A DNA stretch of 64,000 bases from Oscillospiraceae bacterium (lineage in GTDB: Bacteria > Bacillota > Clostridia > Oscillospirales > Acutalibacteraceae), in assembly GCA_015065685.1 (NCBI GenBank), contig SVPU01000004.1:1-64000 (forward strand), read 5' to 3'. The position numbers and the translations under genes are program-made. The notes beneath the pieces are model-generated. The model searched no databases. It saw nothing but the letters and a program-made list of their open reading frames with translations, and was not told where the DNA came from. This document shows positions 1-7,847 of the stretch, piece by piece; the first letter of the stretch is position 1; the number at the start of each line of letters is the position of its first letter.

Positions 1-2
1 CT

Positions 3-65
3 GTGGTTGAGGGATTGCATATTGACCGTTCGATGAATGGGACTATATTCGGCATTGTGCAGTAA
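3..65 (+). CDS. C-terminal end of a CDS entering from the left edge (...VVEGLHIDRSMNGTIFGIVQ*), function unknown
   Basis: Open frame from the window edge to TAA at 63-65; too short to identify. Confidence 0.3.
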   Translation: MVEGLHIDRSMNGTIFGIVQ

Positions 66-257
66 TTTATTTACACTCTTGTTTCAAGAGAACGCACATA
101 AGGGACCTCATTATTTTTTATATTTAATTTTCTGTGTTGGGTACGAGGTTCCGTTGTACTCACCCTTATGGGAACAATTTAATAATGATACTAATTTTGA
201 TATGCTTTTCAATTGAAATGATTGTCTTTAAGGAATGATGATGACTCTCTTTTGTGG

Positions 258-308
258 GAGTGCAACAGTTTCTTTAGGACTGAAGGTCATAAAGAAACTG
301 TTGCACTC
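258..308. repeat. Perfect 19-bp inverted repeat (GAGTGCAACAGTTTCTTTA / TAAAGAAACTGTTGCACTC), 13-nt loop
   Basis: Arms 258-276 and 290-308 are exact reverse complements. Confidence 0.85.
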
Positions 309-580
309 GGATTCGAGTGGAGCCTGTTGTCAAGGCGCTAAGACAAAACAGTATAAAAGAATCAAAAAGAAACACTACCTGAATACCAATGGGATAACTA
401 TATCTATACGCCTTGACAACGTCATTTTTCGATGGTGAATGATTTGCATTTTGAAATTATTTTTTAAGAGTAATTAAAGAATAGTTTTAGGTTTTTTCAC
501 GCCTGCGGTTAACCTCTAAATATATAATAACTTTCGTTTTTTGATGACGACGGAAAAGATGACTATCGTTTTTGTAAGCC

Positions 581-615
581 GGCTCACATAGGCTGTGAAT
601 CGGCCTATGTGAGCC
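581..615. repeat. Perfect 13-bp inverted repeat with 9-bp spacer upstream of tyrosine recombinase
   Basis: GGCTCACATAGGC (581-593) / GCCTATGTGAGCC (603-615). Confidence 0.8.
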
Positions 616-798
616 AAAATTTTTTGAGTAAAAATTTTCGTCAATAAATATCTTGGCGAAGAAAATATACAAAAATAAAATTTTCGTACACAACTTTTAA
701 TCCCCTAAAAAAGCTGTGAACGAAATTTTAGATATAGGTGCAAAGTTTTGGGAGAGCAAACCTGTGTACCAAAAAATTTTGAAGAAAGGAGAAAGGCG

Positions 799-1749
799 AT
801 GGCTGATAAAAAGAGAACAAACGAAGATCAGATATTCGATCAACTGAATAAGGCGTACAAGCGTAATAATACCAAGAGTTTTGTAACTCAGAATGATTAT
901 TATAAGTATGCCAAGATGATGGGAAGCTTTTATGCTAAAAACTTTAACGGTCAGAAATTCGTTAATATCTCAGGTAAACACCTTCGTGCTTATGTTGATG
1001 ATATGAAACAAAAAGGTCTTGCACCCACTACTATGAGAGCAAGACTATCGGGTATACGCTTTTATTATGAGATTATGGGCGGTAAGAACCGTTTGCCTGA
1101 TAATGAGTCGTTAGGCTTGGATAAGCGCAGACTTGGCAAGGAAGACCGAGCGTGGCTCAAAGAAGAAATTGCCGGCGGATTGGTACACGCCGAAAAGCAC
1201 GGCAGAATGGATGTATATTACAGCATTAAGCTTGGCGCAACCTTTGGACTTAGACGTATTGAGTGTTGCCGTATTCGTCTTGACTGCATAGAACGAGCCT
1301 TGCGCTACGATGAGCTTACAGTTAAAGGCAAAGGCGGCCAGCGTCGTGCAATACCCGTTGTGACAAGAGAACAGAAAGAACTACTAATAGAGCTATACAA
1401 CTTTGCAAAGAAAAACAAGCTGCAATCAATGGAGTACATTATTAGTCCCAATGGTAAAGGCGGCGTTAAGCACGAAAAAGAATCATTAGAAAACTGGATG
1501 ACTGCCCACAGAGATAAGTTTACGGTACAGAACCGTACCGAGCAGACAAAATCCGGTGAAAAGCCTAAAAATGATGTTTTAACGTGGCATGGACTTCGTT
1601 ATTATTACGCACAAAATGAATATAAGAGATTAAAAGACGGCGGCTTTTACAAGCCGAAACACAAGGCAAGCGAAGCGCTTGGACATCACAGACCGGATAT
1701 TACAAATACCTATCTTGCAGAGAAGCCTGCAAGAAAACGCAAACAATAA
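799..1749 (+). CDS. Tyrosine recombinase / phage-type integrase
   Basis: SAM-like N-terminus, GATFGLRRIE, WHGLRYYYA and LGHHRPDITNTYL catalytic motifs; SD AGGAGAAAGG upstream of ATG 799. Confidence 0.88.
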   Translation: MADKKRTNEDQIFDQLNKAYKRNNTKSFVTQNDYYKYAKMMGSFYAKNFNGQKFVNISGKHLRAYVDDMKQKGLAPTTMRARLSGIRFYYEIMGGKNRLPDNESLGLDKRRLGKEDRAWLKEEIAGGLVHAEKHGRMDVYYSIKLGATFGLRRIECCRIRLDCIERALRYDELTVKGKGGQRRAIPVVTREQKELLIELYNFAKKNKLQSMEYIISPNGKGGVKHEKESLENWMTAHRDKFTVQNRTEQTKSGEKPKNDVLTWHGLRYYYAQNEYKRLKDGGFYKPKHKASEALGHHRPDITNTYLAEKPARKRKQ

Positions 1750-1961
1750 CGTTGATTATTCATGGATGAAGGAGCTATTTAATTTATATACGAAAATCTT
1801 TGATTTTCATTTGAAATGGGAAGTATTGGTCAGGCACCGCCTCTCCACGATGCCTGACTGTTAAGGAAGAATTCTAAAAACTGCGTTTTGGTATAGAGGA
1901 CAAGACGCAAATCATATTTTAATAAAAGAAAAATATTCGCAAAAGGAAGGAGACTGACTGC

Positions 1962-2129
1962 ATGGTAAATTATGTCGCACAGTCTTGGGAGCAGAAAATC
2001 GGCAACAAAATCGTGTCGATTACCAATTTAAACCCTCAATTTTCTGTGGACGAAAAAAGAGAAGTAAAATTACAAATAGAAGCAAAATTATATGATGTTT
2101 TTTGCAAATATATGTCCTGTAAACCTTGA
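1962..2129 (+). CDS. Small hypothetical protein (55 aa) between the two recombinases
   Basis: ATG 1962 preceded by AAGGAAGGAG; MVNYVAQSWEQKIGNKIVSITNLNPQFSVDEKREVKLQIEAKLYDVFCKYMSCKP*; absent from the ORF track because of its length. Confidence 0.55.
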   Translation: MVNYVAQSWEQKIGNKIVSITNLNPQFSVDEKREVKLQIEAKLYDVFCKYMSCKP

Positions 2130-2201
2130 AGAAAAAGGGCTGTTATGGTATACTGTATATGTCAGCAGCTCCGCTTCTTTTTGCGAAGAAGGGAGTAAAA
2201 A

Positions 2202-3710
2202 TTGAATCTTTTTGACGCAATTTATGCAAGACAATCGGTTGACAGGATAGACAGCATATCCGTGGAAAGTCAAATCGAATTTTGTAAAGGCGAAGTGACA
2301 GGAGAAAGTTATAAAGTTTATACCGACAAGGGTTATAGTGGCAAAAACATAGACCGCCCTGCGTTTCAAGAGTTGTTGCGTGATATAGAGGCGGGCAAAG
2401 TAAACCGTGTTATCGTTTACCGTCTTGACCGAATCAGCCGTTCGGTGCTTGATTTCGCCAATTTAATTGAAGTGTTTCAAAAGAACCATGTTGACTTTGT
2501 CAGCACAATGGAGAAATTTGATACTTCAACACCTATTGGCAAGGCCATGCTGATGATAGTAATGATCTTCGCACAGCTTGAGCGTGAAACCATTCAGCAG
2601 CGTGTTATTGATGCCTATTCTTCCCGTAGCAAACGTGGCTTTTATATGGGTGGCAGAGTACCGTTTGGATTTGAGCTGGTGGAAACAATCATAGACGGAA
2701 TACGAACAAAAATGTATAAGCCAATCGAGGAAGAAGCTGAGGTTATCAGATTAATATTTTCAATGTATGCAAAGCCTCAAACCTCGTTCGGTGATGTTAT
2801 GCGCTATTTGGAAGAGCACGGCATACGAAAGCGTGACGGAAAACTCTTTAATCGGAGCCGTTTGCGTGATGTGATAATCAACCCTGCATACGTAAAAGCC
2901 GACTATCAGCTTTATGAGTTTTTCAAAGCGCAAGGGACTAACATTGTTAATCCACCGCAAGACTTTATCGGTATAAACGGAGCGTATCTTTATTCGGGCG
3001 ATAATCTTAAGCGAAAAACCATATCCTTAGTAGGTCACACATTGGTGCTTGCACCCCACGAGGGGCTTGTTGATTCGGCAACTTGGATTAAGTGCCGTTC
3101 CAAGTGCTTAAACAATCAAAGTGTTGCACGGCCCATTAAGGCAAAAGCAACATGGCTTGCGGGTAAAATCAAATGTGCCAGCTGCGGATATGCTTTAACC
3201 GCTAAGATTTATAAGTGCAAAACCAAGTCCGATAACCGCTATTATCTCTGCACAAACAAATATCACGCCGGTGGTTGTCATTTTGGCTCACTGGATGCTG
3301 ATGTTGTTGATGACATTGTGTTCAAAGAAATGCAGAAGAAATTAGCGGAGTTTCAGACACTGTCAAAGAAAAAGCAGGACGGCTGTAACCTGCAAGTTGT
3401 AAAACTTAAAACACGTATAGAAGAGATTGACAAAGAAATATCCTCTTTGCTCGAAAAAATCTCAGCGGCAAATGATACGGTAATGCAGTACATAAATAAC
3501 CGCATTTCTGAGCTTGATGCCGAGAAAAAAGAACTTGGCGCCGAGATTGTTTCATTAGAGAGTAACCACACAAATGATGTAGGTGAAATCAGCGGATATT
3601 TTGAGCATTGGGATGAACTGTCGGTGAGCGACAAAATCACGGTGGTTGACTGCCTGATAGAGCGCATAACCGCCTCAAAAGAAAGCATTGAAATCAAGTG
3701 GAAGATATAA
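2202..3710 (+). CDS. Large serine recombinase (resolvase/recombinase/zinc-ribbon domains)
   Basis: YARQSVDR catalytic Ser motif, YRLDRISRS, Cys-rich zinc ribbon CASCGYALT...CTNKYHAGGC, coiled-coil C-terminus; TTG start. Confidence 0.92.
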   Translation: MNLFDAIYARQSVDRIDSISVESQIEFCKGEVTGESYKVYTDKGYSGKNIDRPAFQELLRDIEAGKVNRVIVYRLDRISRSVLDFANLIEVFQKNHVDFVSTMEKFDTSTPIGKAMLMIVMIFAQLERETIQQRVIDAYSSRSKRGFYMGGRVPFGFELVETIIDGIRTKMYKPIEEEAEVIRLIFSMYAKPQTSFGDVMRYLEEHGIRKRDGKLFNRSRLRDVIINPAYVKADYQLYEFFKAQGTNIVNPPQDFIGINGAYLYSGDNLKRKTISLVGHTLVLAPHEGLVDSATWIKCRSKCLNNQSVARPIKAKATWLAGKIKCASCGYALTAKIYKCKTKSDNRYYLCTNKYHAGGCHFGSLDADVVDDIVFKEMQKKLAEFQTLSKKKQDGCNLQVVKLKTRIEEIDKEISSLLEKISAANDTVMQYINNRISELDAEKKELGAEIVSLESNHTNDVGEISGYFEHWDELSVSDKITVVDCLIERITASKESIEIKWKI

Positions 3711-3841
3711 AAAAATCAAGTCGCAAAAGCATTTCACCATTGTTGTTCAGGCGAAGCGTTACGCTTAACCACCGATAAATTAGATGCTAAGAATTTCTAT
3801 GCGTTCAATCCCGGTTTTGATAAGAAACCTTGCAAATAAAT

Positions 3842-3874
3842 AAAAGCAGATGAGCCCAACTCATCTGCTTTTTA
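3842..3874 (+). terminator. Intrinsic terminator
   Basis: AAAAGCAGATGAG CCCAA CTCATCTGCTTTTT. Confidence 0.75.
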
Positions 3875-3892
3875 ATTTTTGTGGATATACAA

Positions 3893-4219
3893 TTATTTTT
3901 CAATAAATTTTACTGCGGTGCCGTATACAATTACTTCCGCGGCGCCTTGCATAACTGCGGCGGATGCATAACGGATATTCACAACAGCATCGGCGCCGAG
4001 AGCCTCGGCTTCGGCAACCATTCGTTTTGTGGCAAGTGCTCTGGCATCATTCATCATATCGTTATATGACTTAAGCTCTCCACCAACCAATGTTTTAAAG
4101 CTTTGGGCAATATCGTGACCCATATGCTTTGATTGAATGGTGCTTCCCTTTACAAGTGCGAGGGTTTCGAGCTCCTTGCCGCTGATGTAATCAGTATTTA
4201 CTAATATCATCTTCTTCAC
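3893..4219 (-). CDS. YbjQ/UPF0145 family heavy-metal-binding-domain protein
   Basis: ILVNTDYISGKELETLALVKGSTIQSKHMGHDI...GADAVVNIRY...VIVYGTAVKF. Confidence 0.85.
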   Translation of the reverse strand: MKKMILVNTDYISGKELETLALVKGSTIQSKHMGHDIAQSFKTLVGGELKSYNDMMNDARALATKRMVAEAEALGADAVVNIRYASAAVMQGAAEVIVYGTAVKFIEK

Positions 4220-4424
4220 CTTTCTTTATTTCATTTATTCTTTCTATGCAAACTTTGACCGTTACAGTACAGAAAACAAGAGGGAGAATACCTAAAACCC
4301 ATCTCAGAATACCGCCGAGCAATGCAATTAAAAAGCCAAAGTAAACAACATAATAAAGTATTAAAATAACGGCAACAACAATTGGTGCTATCATCTTATT
4401 TTTATGCAAATTCAAGCAAATCAC
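4191..4424 (-). CDS. Small membrane protein, overlapping the start of the YbjQ-like gene
   Basis: Hydrophobic 77-aa ORF, same strand, 29-nt overlap suggesting translational coupling. Confidence 0.5.
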   Translation of the reverse strand: MICLNLHKNKMIAPIVVAVILILYYVVYFGFLIALLGGILRWVLGILPLVFCTVTVKVCIERINEIKKGEEDDISKY

Positions 4425-4569
4425 CTAATTTTAATGTTTTATTACAATAATTGTATCATAAAACCGAAAAAAATAAAAGTTTTTTATTTTAAAGGTTTAC
4501 ATTTTTTGACTTTTTTTCTTTATATATAGCAAACAGCCCAAAAAATTGGGTGGATTTAAGGAGGAAAAA

Positions 4570-6141
4570 ATGATAAAAGCAAATGTATTCGAAAAAAAGT
4601 TGATTGTTGACGGAGTGGCTGTTTCGGACTCGGTTAAGTTTGAAACGGTGAAATTTACATTCCCTGAGAGTTGGAACGGTTACAAAAAAACCGCCGTTTT
4701 CACGAGCGGAGAAGAGGTTTGTGTGAACGTTGTGCTCGATGAAGACAGTGATTTATGTGTGGGCGAAAACGAGTGTTATATACCCTTTGAGGTGTTGGTG
4801 GCGCCCGAGTTTGAATTGTCAGTATTTGGCATTTTAAATGATAGTGTTGTAACCACCACAGTTGCCAAAATCAAGGTTCTGCAAAGCGGATACGCCGAGG
4901 GAAGTCTCCCTTCGGAGCCTACACCGTCAGAGTATCAGCAACTAATTAATTTAGCCGAAGAAACCAAAGAAATTGCTCAGTCTGTGCGAGAAGACGCAGA
5001 CAACGGAGTTTTCGAAGGTGAACAGGGTTTGCAGGGCGAAAAAGGAGACAAGGGTGAACAAGGCGACAAGGGTGAAAAAGGTGATAAGGGTGAACAAGGC
5101 GAAGTATCTTTAAATTATGTAAATTACACTTTTGCGAATGCTATTAAATTATGTAAAAGCGGAAACTGTATAACCGCTAACGATGTTTCCCCGTTTGAAC
5201 ATAACTTAGAGGTCAAGGTTAAACGAAATCCCAAGAATTTTATGCCTTATCCGTTTGTTGGTATCGCACCAAACAGTTCTGTAACGGTTAACGGAGTCAC
5301 ATTTACCGATAACGGTGACGGAACAATAACCGCAAACGGAACAGCAACGGCAAATGCATCTATTAAACTTTATGCCGATGAAAAAATATTCACAGGAATT
5401 CATATTGTTTCGGGGTGCCCTGCCAATGGCGGCTCAGGGAAGTATGGTCTTGTATATCAAGTGCTTAAAGACAATGTGTCTCAGGGATATTGGATAGAAA
5501 GCGGCAGCGGTATAGCAAGAAATATGAACAACGAAACCTTTAAATTGGAAGCGAGAGTTTATGCGGGATACACCGCAAACAATATCGTGTTTAAACCGCA
5601 ATTTGAAGTTGGAAACAAGCCTACCGAATTTGCACCTTATGTTGATGTATCAAAAGTCAGTGTGGGTGTGCGCGAAAATAATCTCTTATCCGTTGATAGT
5701 GTAACTGTTCCTTATGCAGAAGAAACGGTTGTTTTCGAGGGAGTCGAAGAGGGGAAATTTATATTATCGTTTGATTATAACCTGCTCGATGGGTTACAAC
5801 AAGCACCGTTGTTTGAAATTCGGGGTGTCAGTGAAGAGTTTGGGGGTGGCGCTTTCTATGTTGAAGGTAATATAAATCCGTTTTTATTTAACGGAATCAT
5901 AAACAAAGTCACGATGTATAATTGGCACGGCGCTACAAGTGGAAGTATAGACAATATCTCGTTAACCAAAACCGTACTTGCTAATGCGGACGGAATTGTC
6001 GAAGGTTTAAAAAGCGTATCGCCAAAAATGACTCTGATTACCGATACAAACGGTGTATTTATTGAATGCGCTTACAATGCAGATACCAAAATGTATATAG
6101 ACAATAAATTTGCAGAACTTACTGTTCAAACAGTCAGTTAA
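4570..6141 (+). CDS. Phage tail/baseplate-like protein with collagen-like GXX repeats
   Basis: SD AAGGAGG before ATG 4570; WNGYKKTAVFTSGEE...CYIPFEVL N-terminus as in BppU-like phage proteins, GEQGLQGEKGDKGEQGDKGEKGDKGEQGE, and a C-terminal 'FEVGNKPTEFAPYV' tail-protein motif. Confidence 0.65.
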   Translation: MIKANVFEKKLIVDGVAVSDSVKFETVKFTFPESWNGYKKTAVFTSGEEVCVNVVLDEDSDLCVGENECYIPFEVLVAPEFELSVFGILNDSVVTTTVAKIKVLQSGYAEGSLPSEPTPSEYQQLINLAEETKEIAQSVREDADNGVFEGEQGLQGEKGDKGEQGDKGEKGDKGEQGEVSLNYVNYTFANAIKLCKSGNCITANDVSPFEHNLEVKVKRNPKNFMPYPFVGIAPNSSVTVNGVTFTDNGDGTITANGTATANASIKLYADEKIFTGIHIVSGCPANGGSGKYGLVYQVLKDNVSQGYWIESGSGIARNMNNETFKLEARVYAGYTANNIVFKPQFEVGNKPTEFAPYVDVSKVSVGVRENNLLSVDSVTVPYAEETVVFEGVEEGKFILSFDYNLLDGLQQAPLFEIRGVSEEFGGGAFYVEGNINPFLFNGIINKVTMYNWHGATSGSIDNISLTKTVLANADGIVEGLKSVSPKMTLITDTNGVFIECAYNADTKMYIDNKFAELTVQTVS

Positions 6142-6236
6142 AAATCAAAATAATTAAGTAAAAACAGGTTCGGGGTTTCTATTTGCGAAAAAAATTAAAA
6201 AAGTAAGCAAAATTGTGTGCAAATTTACTGATTTTG

Positions 6237-6266
6237 TTGACAAATACCATCGCGTTATGGTACAAT
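6237..6266 (+). promoter_or_regulatory. Candidate sigma-A promoter for the polysaccharide cluster
   Basis: TTGACA (6237-6242), 18-bp spacer, TACAAT (6261-6266); spacer holds inverted repeat TACCAT-CGCGTT-ATGGTA. Confidence 0.6.
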
Positions 6267-6339
6267 TAACCTACTAATGTATTTTTTATATATTACTAAC
6301 ATTATATAAATTAAATTGTAACTTTAGAGGGAAGTTTTT

Positions 6340-6963
6340 ATGTACAACAAGATTTTTAAAAGGGTAATCGATTTCACATTATCACTTATTGGAATTTTAG
6401 TTTTGCTGCCTATTTTTTTAATTGTTACAATCGCAATAAAAATAGATGACCCCGGACCTGCATTTTTTAAACAGAAAAGAGTGGGAATAAACAAAACGTA
6501 TTTCAGTCTTTATAAGTTCCGAAGTATGAAAATGAATACTCCCGATATACCGACTCATCTGCTTGAAAATCCAAAACAATACATAACAAAAGTCGGAGCC
6601 TTTTTGAGAAAAACAAGTCTTGATGAATTGCCGCAGATGTGGAACATTCTGAAAGGTGATATGAGTGTTATAGGTCCAAGACCTGCGCTTTGGAATCAGG
6701 ATGATTTGGTTGCCGAGCGAGATAAATACGGGGCTAACGATGTCCGTCCCGGGCTTACAGGATGGGCGCAGATTAACGGAAGAGATGAACTTGAAATTCC
6801 CGTTAAGGCAAAACTTGACGGTGAATATGTTGAAAATTTGAGTTTCCCGTTTGATATTAAGTGTTTTTTCGGTACAGTCGCATCGGTTGTTAAATCTGAC
6901 GGTGTTGTAGAAGGCGGTACGGGTGAACTTGAAAAGAAAAGAGAAGAGGCTACCAAAATATGA
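6340..6963 (+). CDS. Undecaprenyl-phosphate sugar phosphotransferase (bacterial sugar transferase)
   Basis: KRVIDFTLSLIGILVLLP..., KFRSMK, LRKTSLDELPQ, WNILKGDMSVIGPRPA, RPGLTGWAQINGRD. Confidence 0.93.
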   Translation: MYNKIFKRVIDFTLSLIGILVLLPIFLIVTIAIKIDDPGPAFFKQKRVGINKTYFSLYKFRSMKMNTPDIPTHLLENPKQYITKVGAFLRKTSLDELPQMWNILKGDMSVIGPRPALWNQDDLVAERDKYGANDVRPGLTGWAQINGRDELEIPVKAKLDGEYVENLSFPFDIKCFFGTVASVVKSDGVVEGGTGELEKKREEATKI

Positions 6964-7847
6964 AGAGGGTATTAATTACAGGCGCTAACAGTTATGTCGG
7001 TACTTCATTTGAAAAATATATCAGTGAAAATTTTGCGGATGATTACACTGTTGATACTGTTGATACTGTTGATACAATTGACGGAAGTTGGCGGGAAAAG
7101 GATTTTTCGGAGTATGATGTGGTATTTCACGTTGCGGGTATAGCACATTCCGATAACAGAAAAAACTCCGAAAAGGAGAAAAATCTTTATTATGCTATTA
7201 ATACCGTTTTGACCGAAGAGGTGGCTAAAAAAGCCAAAGAATCAGGGGTAAAACAGTTTGTTTTCACCAGTAGCGCTATTGTTTACGGTGATAGTTCACA
7301 CATAGGTCAAAGTAAAATCATTACTCCAGAAACTCCTGTTTCACCATCAAATTGTTATGGAAACAGTAAAGTTCAGGCTGAAAAAAGACTTGAAGAATTA
7401 AAGAGCGAGGATTTTAAAATTGTAATCTTGCGCTCACCGATGATATATGGAAAAAACAGTAAAGGTAACTATCCTCTTCTTTCGAAGATGGCATCCAAGT
7501 TGCCTTTTTTCCCGTTTATAGAAAACCAAAGGTCTATGCTTTACATTGAAAATCTGTGTGAATTCGTGCGCCTTATGATAAAAAATGAAGAGCAAGGCAT
7601 TTTCTGGCCGCAAAATGAGGTATATAGTAACACATCTGAAATGGTTAAGGCAATCGCTGATGTAAGGGGCAAAAATCTCAAATTGATTAAAGGCTTTACC
7701 TGGCTTATCAAACTAGCGGGTTTATTTACAGGTTTGGTTGATAAAGCGTTTGGCAATTTAACTTATGATAAGGCTATGAGTGATTACAAAGAGGAATACA
7801 GGATAGTTAAATTTGATGAATCCATTAGAAAGACAGAAGCAGAATAA
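6960..7847 (+). CDS. NAD-dependent epimerase/dehydratase
   Basis: VLITGANSYVG Rossmann motif, YGNSKVQAE. Confidence 0.85.
   Translation: MKRVLITGANSYVGTSFEKYISENFADDYTVDTVDTVDTIDGSWREKDFSEYDVVFHVAGIAHSDNRKNSEKEKNLYYAINTVLTEEVAKKAKESGVKQFVFTSSAIVYGDSSHIGQSKIITPETPVSPSNCYGNSKVQAEKRLEELKSEDFKIVILRSPMIYGKNSKGNYPLLSKMASKLPFFPFIENQRSMLYIENLCEFVRLMIKNEEQGIFWPQNEVYSNTSEMVKAIADVRGKNLKLIKGFTWLIKLAGLFTGLVDKAFGNLTYDKAMSDYKEEYRIVKFDESIRKTEAE

Noticed and set aside
235-438. ORF of 67 aa in track
   Set aside because: Runs through the 19-bp hairpin and the inverted repeats; low-complexity, no RBS; a structural or non-coding region is more plausible.
487-693. Minus-strand ORF of 68 aa
   Set aside because: Overlaps the 13-9-13 palindrome and AT-rich repeats; no recognisable protein features.
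5030-5110. Possible CRISPR-like tandem repeats
   Set aside because: In-frame codons for collagen-like GXX repeats within a CDS; no spacer/repeat architecture. No CRISPR array or cas gene seen anywhere in the window.
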